Below are positions 58,068 to 64,000 of a stretch of 64,000 nt of DNA, piece after piece. The position numbers and the translations under genes were made by a program. The notes beneath the pieces are model-generated. The model saw only the letters and a list, made by a program, of their open reading frames with translations. It searched no databases and was not told where the DNA came from. Positions within the stretch are counted from its first letter, which is position 1. Each line of letters begins with the position of its first letter. The DNA comes from Bacteroidales bacterium (lineage in GTDB: Bacteria; Bacteroidota; Bacteroidia; Bacteroidales; JAADJA01), in NCBI GenBank assembly GCA_020052415.1, contig JAGVPB010000030.1, positions 19,112 to 83,111 on the forward strand. Direction: 5' to 3'.

Positions 58068-58664
58068 TTGAAAAAATCAATTTTATTAATATTCCTGGTA
58101 TTGGCAGCTGATCAGATCCTTAAATTATGGATCAAGACCAGCATGACTATCGGCCAGGAAATTTCGGTAATGGGCGACTGGTTCATCGTGCATTTTACAG
58201 AAAATGAAGGTATGGCTTTCGGGATGCGCTTTGGTGGGGATTCAGGGAAGCTGCTGCTGAGCATTTTCCGCATAATCGCTGTTATTGCCATTGGCTGGTA
58301 CCTTGTGAGAATTATACGACGGAATGAAAACGCCGGCCTTATTATCAGCATGTCACTTATTTTTGCCGGGGCACTTGGTAATATTCTCGACAGTGCGTTT
58401 TATGGCCTGATCTTTAGCGAAAGCACTTTTCATCAGGTCGCTGAATTATTTCCTCCTGCCGGCGGATACAGCAGTTTTCTTCATGGGAAAGTCGTTGACA
58501 TGCTTTATTTTCCTGTATTAAAAGGATTTTACCCGACGTGGTTTCCCTTTTGGGGTGGAACTGATTTTATATTTTTCAGGCCGGTCTTTAATATTGCTGA
58601 TTCTTCAATTACAGTAGGAGTATTCATCCTTATCTTTTTCCAGAAAAAATTCTTTAAAAAATAA
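58068..58664 (+). CDS. lspA: Lipoprotein signal peptidase (TTG start)
   Basis: LAADQILKLWIK; GALGNILDSAFYG; GKVVDML; FNIADSSITVGV. Confidence 0.92.
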   Translation: MKKSILLIFLVLAADQILKLWIKTSMTIGQEISVMGDWFIVHFTENEGMAFGMRFGGDSGKLLLSIFRIIAVIAIGWYLVRIIRRNENAGLIISMSLIFAGALGNILDSAFYGLIFSESTFHQVAELFPPAGGYSSFLHGKVVDMLYFPVLKGFYPTWFPFWGGTDFIFFRPVFNIADSSITVGVFILIFFQKKFFKK

Positions 58665-58707
58665 ACTTCATCAAATCCGGACTTAAGGAACTTTTTTAGA
58701 AACCGGA

Positions 58708-59718
58708 TCAGACAAACAATTCCACCAATTCTGCGAGGCGGTACGAATATCCCACTTCATTGTCGTACCATGCCACCACTTTGACTAATTTGTTCTTATC
58801 TCCCAGAACAGCCGTGAGTTGCGCGTCAAAAACTGCCGAATGCGAATTACCGATCACATCCATCGAAACGATAGGATCTTCGGTATATTCGAGAATACCT
58901 TTAAGGTAAGTTTCAGATGCTTCCTTAAATTTCAGGTTGATTTCTTCAATAGAAGTGCAATGCTTCAATGTACAGGTAAGGTCGGTGAGAGAGCCGTCAG
59001 GTACTGGAACCCGGATGCCGGCGCCACCGATATTCTTATCCAGATGAGGAAATATTTTTGTAACAGCCTTGGCAGCGCCGGTTGTTGTGGGGACAATGGA
59101 ATACGCTGCTGCTCTGCCACGACGCAGATCAGTATGCGGGCCATCGAGAATATTCTGGTCACGGGTATAGGAATGGACTGTGGTGATGAAAGCTTTTTCG
59201 ATTCCCCAAAATCTGTCCAGAACCATGATCAGCGGCGCTACATTGTTTGTTGTGCATGAAGAATTTGAGATGACGGTATCAGATTTATTGATGAGATGGT
59301 TATTTACACCAAGTACAATATACTGAACTCCATCACTTTCACCTCTGGCCGGTGCCGAAATGATTACTTTACCGGCTCCTGCTTTCACATGCTTCATCGC
59401 AGCATCACGGCTAACAAATTTGCCTGTGGCCTCGATAACCACATCAATACCGAGTTTCTTCCAGGGAAGATTTTCAGGATTTTCTTCCCGAAAAATCAAA
59501 ATCTTTTTACCGTTTACAATCAAATGATCATGGTTTGATTCCACCACTGCGTCGAACCGCCTGTGAACCGAGTCGTATTTCAGAAGATGAGCCATGGTAT
59601 AAGGCTCCATCACATCGTTAATGGCTACAATATCGAAGATTTCCTTATTATGGGCAATCCTGAAAAACATCCTGCCTATCCTTCCGAATCCGTTTATGGC
59701 TATTTTGATTTTATGCAT
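58708..59718 (-). CDS. gap: Type I glyceraldehyde-3-phosphate dehydrogenase
   Basis: INGFGRIGRMFFR; ISNSSCTTNNVAPL; WYDNEVGYSYRL. Confidence 0.97.
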   Translation of the reverse strand: MHKIKIAINGFGRIGRMFFRIAHNKEIFDIVAINDVMEPYTMAHLLKYDSVHRRFDAVVESNHDHLIVNGKKILIFREENPENLPWKKLGIDVVIEATGKFVSRDAAMKHVKAGAGKVIISAPARGESDGVQYIVLGVNNHLINKSDTVISNSSCTTNNVAPLIMVLDRFWGIEKAFITTVHSYTRDQNILDGPHTDLRRGRAAAYSIVPTTTGAAKAVTKIFPHLDKNIGGAGIRVPVPDGSLTDLTCTLKHCTSIEEINLKFKEASETYLKGILEYTEDPIVSMDVIGNSHSAVFDAQLTAVLGDKNKLVKVVAWYDNEVGYSYRLAELVELFV

Positions 59719-59771
59719 AAATGTTAGTGTTTGTTGTTATGAGTCATTGGAGTTTTTACTTTCCAGCTATG

Positions 59772-59807
59772 AAGGGGATATAAGGGTATAGAGGTGTATA
59801 GGAAATA
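59772..59807. repeat. 4 x 9-bp array (left flank of four-helix-bundle gene)
   Basis: aaggggata|taagggtat|agaggtgta|taggaaata. Confidence 0.75.
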
Positions 59808-59832
59808 TAGTTGTAATATTTGTCATGAAAGA

Positions 59833-60249
59833 TTAATGTAAATTCTCATTTTTGTTTTTAACATAATTAATATACCCATTCAGACTGATCTTGGCCTTTT
59901 CAATTAATTCCAATCCTTCTTTGTAAATTTCCTGGTTGATATAACTGAAATCCAGGCAACTGATCAGATGATCCTTTAATTCGTACGAAGATCCCCTTGA
60001 AATCCTGTAGAACTGAATTCCCTCCTGAAAATGAAAGCGTCCATAACCCTCTGAAATATTTGCAGTACAGCTAACAGATCCTTTTCTTATCTGGACATCG
60101 AGGTTAAATTTTTCTTCCTTCGGAAGCAGGGGCAACACTTTTTTGTAAAAGAATAATTTTACAGAACGCGCATCTTTCCAACAAATCAAACTTGTAAAAT
60201 CCCTGTTTTCGTTATACTTACCTTCAGGCTCGTCAAAAATATTTTCCAT
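59833..60249 (-). CDS. Four-helix-bundle protein (S23/IVP-like family)
   Basis: GSVSCTANISEGYGRFHFQEGIQFYRISRGSSYELKDHL. Confidence 0.88.
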   Translation of the reverse strand: MENIFDEPEGKYNENRDFTSLICWKDARSVKLFFYKKVLPLLPKEEKFNLDVQIRKGSVSCTANISEGYGRFHFQEGIQFYRISRGSSYELKDHLISCLDFSYINQEIYKEGLELIEKAKISLNGYINYVKNKNENLH

Positions 60250-60308
60250 GCTTTAATCGTACCTGTTAAGAAATTTTTTATTGTAAATAATTTTTATCGT
60301 TGACTTTA

Positions 60309-60363
60309 CCCTATTCCCCTTATACCCTTATTCCCCTTATTCCCCTTATCTCCCTTATTTCCC
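60309..60363. repeat. ~9-bp array (right flank, opposite orientation)
   Basis: ccctattccccttatacccttattccccttattccccttatctcccttatttccc. Confidence 0.88.
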
Positions 60364-60442
60364 AAAACTAAAAAATTACAGAAATTTACAATTCCTTCCG
60401 GCAAAATTATTATTATTTCACTACCAGCTTAACCGGATTTAT

Positions 60443-60450
60443 TAATTTTG
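60443..60450 (+). promoter_or_regulatory. -7 box TAATTTTG upstream of dipeptidase
   Basis: TAnnTTTG match. Confidence 0.5.
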
Positions 60451-60491
60451 GCAATCGGTCAATATTTATAATTAATTCAACCCTCAAACAG

Positions 60492-61865
60492 ATGAAAGAC
60501 TTAAAAACTTATATCGGAAATAACAGAGAAAGATTCCTTGAAGAACTTATCGGATTGATCAGGATTCCATCCATCAGTTCCCAGTCGGAACACAAGGAAG
60601 ATATGAAGAAAGCAGCGGAATACTGGAAACAGACACTTCTGAAAGCCGGAGCTGATAGGGCTGAGGTAATGCCGACCGATGGCAACCCTGTTGTTTATGG
60701 TGAAAAGATGATTGATAAAAATGCCCCAACAATTTTGGTTTATGCCCACTACGATGTGATGCCTGTTGATCCTCTTGATTTATGGAAGTCATTGCCGTTT
60801 GAACCGGAGATCAGGGATGGTAAGATATATGCCCGTGGTGCCGATGATGACAAGGGTCAGTCTTTTATGCATGCAAAAGCATTCGAGTATATGGTAAAAA
60901 CAGGCAACCTGCCCTGCAATGTAAAATTCATGATCGAGGGTGAGGAAGAAGTTGGCTCGGTAAGTCTGGAGAAATGGTGTGCCGAATACAAAGAAATGCT
61001 GAAAGCCGATATCATTCTTGTTTCGGATACAAGTATGATAGCCGAAGATATCCCTTCGATAACCACAGGACTCAGAGGACTGGCTTACTGGCAGGTAGAG
61101 GTTACCGGTCCGAACCGTGACCTTCATTCCGGACTTTTCGGCGGCGCTGTTGCGAACCCCATCAATGTGTTGAGCAAAATGATAGCCGGGATGACCGATG
61201 AACGCGGAAAGATCACTATCCCCGGATTTTATGATGATGTAATGGAGGTTTCGAGGAAGGAAAGAGAAATGCTTGCAAAAGCACCTTTCAATATTGAAGA
61301 ATACAAGAAGGCAATTGATGTGAAAGAACTTTCGGGTGAGGAAGGTTATACCACAACCGAACGCACCGGCATTCGACCGACATTCGACGTTTGCGGAATC
61401 TGGGGCGGTTATACCGGTGAAGGAGCAAAAACCGTTTTGCCTTCAAAAGCTTATGCAAAAATTTCAACCCGGCTGGTTCCAAATCAAAACTATAAGGTGA
61501 TCGAAAAGCTGTTCAAGGAATATTTTGAATCCATTGCCCCCAAATCGGTTAAAGTTGAAATAATTCCTTTACACGGAGGCCAGGGCTATGTTTGCCCGAT
61601 TGATACACCGTCCTACAAGGCTGCCGAAAAAGCTTACCAAACGGTTTATGGCAAAACTCCGGTTCCTACCCGGAGCGGAGGCAGCATTCCGATCATTTCG
61701 ACTTTCGAGGAGGTACTGGGAATCAAATCCATCCTGATGGGCTTCGGCCTGGAATCGGACGCCATCCACTCACCCAATGAAAACTTTCCTCTCAATCAGT
61801 TCTTCAACGGGATTGAGGCTATCCCCTATTTTTATAAGTACTTTGCGGAATTGATGAAGAAATAA
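60492..61865 (+). CDS. M20 family dipeptidase
   Basis: YAHYDVMPVDP; RGADDDKGQ; MIEGEEEVGS. Confidence 0.94.
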   Translation: MKDLKTYIGNNRERFLEELIGLIRIPSISSQSEHKEDMKKAAEYWKQTLLKAGADRAEVMPTDGNPVVYGEKMIDKNAPTILVYAHYDVMPVDPLDLWKSLPFEPEIRDGKIYARGADDDKGQSFMHAKAFEYMVKTGNLPCNVKFMIEGEEEVGSVSLEKWCAEYKEMLKADIILVSDTSMIAEDIPSITTGLRGLAYWQVEVTGPNRDLHSGLFGGAVANPINVLSKMIAGMTDERGKITIPGFYDDVMEVSRKEREMLAKAPFNIEEYKKAIDVKELSGEEGYTTTERTGIRPTFDVCGIWGGYTGEGAKTVLPSKAYAKISTRLVPNQNYKVIEKLFKEYFESIAPKSVKVEIIPLHGGQGYVCPIDTPSYKAAEKAYQTVYGKTPVPTRSGGSIPIISTFEEVLGIKSILMGFGLESDAIHSPNENFPLNQFFNGIEAIPYFYKYFAELMKK

Positions 61866-61955
61866 AAGTTGGTTAAGATTTTAAAGAAAAAAGGATTTAT
61901 ACTGGATCGTAGCCGAGGCAGCCACCAAATTTGGATAAACCCAAAGGTTTTATAA
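61866..61955 (+). pseudogene. HicA-like toxin remnant
   Basis: Translation KLVKILKKKGFILDRSRGSHQIWINPKVL* resembles HicA core (LxxxGFxxxRxxGSHxxxxxP). Confidence 0.55.
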
Positions 61956-62049
61956 ACAAATTGTTGTTGAAACATTTATCTTATAGATTATAAGTACAGG
62001 GACTTATGTGCCTAAATTTGCGCTATAATAGGCTATAAATCTACTTGCT

Positions 62050-63795
62050 ATGTCATCTCTCGCACGTACTGTACTTCTATGCATGTTTATAGCTATTACC
62101 ATTTTCCCTTTACAGTCACTATTTGCTCAATCCTCGCTCACTTATGGATGGTATATCAACATCAACGGCGGGATTTCCCAATTGCATGGCGATATACAAA
62201 CCAGCGACAATCCCCTGAATAAACTTAAAAATGAAACCGGCCCGGGCGGGGGAATCAAAATTGGAAAATATATTAATTCTGTATTTACCGCATATTTTCA
62301 ATTTCATGGCTCTGACATGAAAGGACTGGATGAAAAAAAAGACAGGGAATTTTCCTCTGATATGCTTGAAGGCCGCCTGGGTTTGACACTGAATTTTACC
62401 AACTTATTTTTTGGCAAGAAGGAAAGACTGATCAATTTTTATGGCACAGCAGGCGCCGGAGTCGTATTCTTCAGGAGCGAGGCTTATATGATTTCGAGCG
62501 GTGAACTGATAAACGACTACGGATATTTAGGAACCACCAACAAACAAAAAACCAGCCGGGAGCGGTCATTTCTATTTCCGCTTGGCGCCGGTTTTGATAT
62601 TAAATTATCGCCACAATGGTACCTTAACCTTGAAACTGCGGTGGGTATTTTTACAACAGATAAATTAGATGCTACCGAAAAAGGAGCATATAACGACGCT
62701 TATAATTTCACTTCTCTTGGATTAACTTACTATTTCAAAGAAAGAAAAAAGGGAAGAATTCCACAATCCCGTCCCTTGGAAGAAAAGCCAGTAATTGTTG
62801 CAGATCCTTATGCCAACGAATATATCAACCTTGTTCATAAATTCCCAGCCGGGATCAAATCATTCGATGAGTTTGAAATGCAAAGTGAGGTTCATAAAGG
62901 TAAGATAAATGGTTCGGGGACACTTACCCAGGTTTTACCTGTCGGATTCAACGTACTCGATACTGCCATTGCCAATGCAAAATCCGAATTTAATATGTAC
63001 ACCCTTCGCTTGCAATGGGATTCACTGCCGGCCGACTCTGTTTTCACAGTGAGCTATCGTGTAAAACTCGACAGGATTTTTGGAACATTGCCCCTGGCCA
63101 GCATCCTTTATCTTCAAAAAACCGGCAAGGAATACAAATTCAAAACCACGGTGGATATTATAAGATGGGAAGAGCCTGTAGCAGTTAAGGAGGTAGCAGC
63201 CGAAACCAAAAAAGAAGATTCAATCCCGGCGATCAGCATTGTGGAATACAGGATACAGGTGAGTGCATCATTTAAAACCAGGATACCTTTGCGTGAACTT
63301 GCCGGAAAGATCAGCCCGAGGGAGGAGATCAGGGAGGATTTCCAGAACAACTGGTATTCCTATACAGTAGGGTCGTTTAACAGTTATGAAGAGGCTAAGG
63401 AGTATATGCAAAAAAGAGTTGCCGAATTCGGTTTGAAAGAAGCCTATATCGTAGTATTTTATAAAGGTAAAAAACTCAAAAGCCTCGGGGAGCTGAAGCA
63501 ATATGTTCCGGAGGTAACGCCCGTTCAGCCTGAAGTGAAGAAGGAAGAGTATTGTTATCGCGTACAGATCCTGGCTATGATGGGCAAAGGTGTTGACCCG
63601 GTCTCATTGAAGCAGCAATACGGGCTTGAAGAGGATGTTAATGAAGAAATTTATCATAACTGGCATAAATACACGGTTGGGCCATGTACAGCCAAACCGG
63701 CAGCATCCCTGCTTCTCAAATCGGTAAAAGCCAAAGGCGTGACAGGAGCGTTTATTGTGACCTATAAGGATGGGGAGAGGGTGATACTTGAATAA
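62050..63795 (+). CDS. Outer-membrane beta-barrel protein with C-terminal SPOR-like repeats
   Basis: N-terminal barrel (YGTAGAGVVFF..., LNLETAVGIF); two C-terminal SPOR-like units YRIQVSASFKTRIPLREL... and YCYRVQILAMMGKGVDPVSL... Confidence 0.72.
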   Translation: MSSLARTVLLCMFIAITIFPLQSLFAQSSLTYGWYININGGISQLHGDIQTSDNPLNKLKNETGPGGGIKIGKYINSVFTAYFQFHGSDMKGLDEKKDREFSSDMLEGRLGLTLNFTNLFFGKKERLINFYGTAGAGVVFFRSEAYMISSGELINDYGYLGTTNKQKTSRERSFLFPLGAGFDIKLSPQWYLNLETAVGIFTTDKLDATEKGAYNDAYNFTSLGLTYYFKERKKGRIPQSRPLEEKPVIVADPYANEYINLVHKFPAGIKSFDEFEMQSEVHKGKINGSGTLTQVLPVGFNVLDTAIANAKSEFNMYTLRLQWDSLPADSVFTVSYRVKLDRIFGTLPLASILYLQKTGKEYKFKTTVDIIRWEEPVAVKEVAAETKKEDSIPAISIVEYRIQVSASFKTRIPLRELAGKISPREEIREDFQNNWYSYTVGSFNSYEEAKEYMQKRVAEFGLKEAYIVVFYKGKKLKSLGELKQYVPEVTPVQPEVKKEEYCYRVQILAMMGKGVDPVSLKQQYGLEEDVNEEIYHNWHKYTVGPCTAKPAASLLLKSVKAKGVTGAFIVTYKDGERVILE

Positions 63796-63877
63796 TACAC
63801 AAAGCTTAATTCATTAAAATTAGAAAATACACCGTTTAGAACACTAAAACTCGAGGCTGTCTCAAAAGGATTGTGAT

Positions 63878-64000
63878 GAGGCTGTCTCAAAAGTCAAAAA
63901 GGACGGTCACATTGAGCTTGTCGAAATGTGTATCATTCTGTAAATCAATCATGTTTCGACAGGCTCAACATGACCATTGAGGTAAAAAATGACTTTTGAG
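63878..64000. mobile_element. ~130-bp palindromic MITE-like element (copy B, truncated by window end)
   Basis: gaggctgtctcaaaagtc...tcgaaatgtg...catgtttcgacaggctcaacatgac...gacttttgag; inverted relative to copy A. Confidence 0.8.

Overview
The window is a Bacteroidota (Bacteroidales/Cytophagales-like) chromosomal segment. The assignment rests on type IX secretion (T9SS) cargo proteins with C-terminal sorting domains, a PorW/SprE-like lipoprotein, SusC-type regulatory domains, TAnnTTTG -7 promoter boxes and Bacteroidota gene families. Most of it is housekeeping: kdsD (5' truncated), lptB, rbfA, LOG, dCMP deaminase, rseP, dxr, M23 peptidase, bactofilin, atpZ-like, rnc, fabF, acpP, purN, upp, POT transporter, radical SAM, ileS, dksA-like, lspA, gap and an M20 dipeptidase. 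Accessory content includes four T9SS cargo proteins (two of them tandem gingipain-like C25 peptidases), an ECF sigma/anti-sigma/3x DUF4252 operon, a four-helix-bundle gene, MITE/REP-like elements and a HicA-like remnant. No CRISPR, tRNA, rRNA, intact transposase or prophage was seen. The most unusual signal is a set of intergenic short-tandem arrays whose unit sequence is degenerate but whose period is fixed (7, 9 or 10 bp). They repeatedly abut or form gene ends: several stop codons, one TTG start codon, a carbonic-anhydrase-like tail, and an in-frame piece of a T9SS sorting domain. Other notable items are a swapped HIGH motif (GIHH) in IleRS, a four-helix-bundle gene bracketed by inverted 9-bp arrays, and a ~130 bp palindromic element present twice in opposite orientation.
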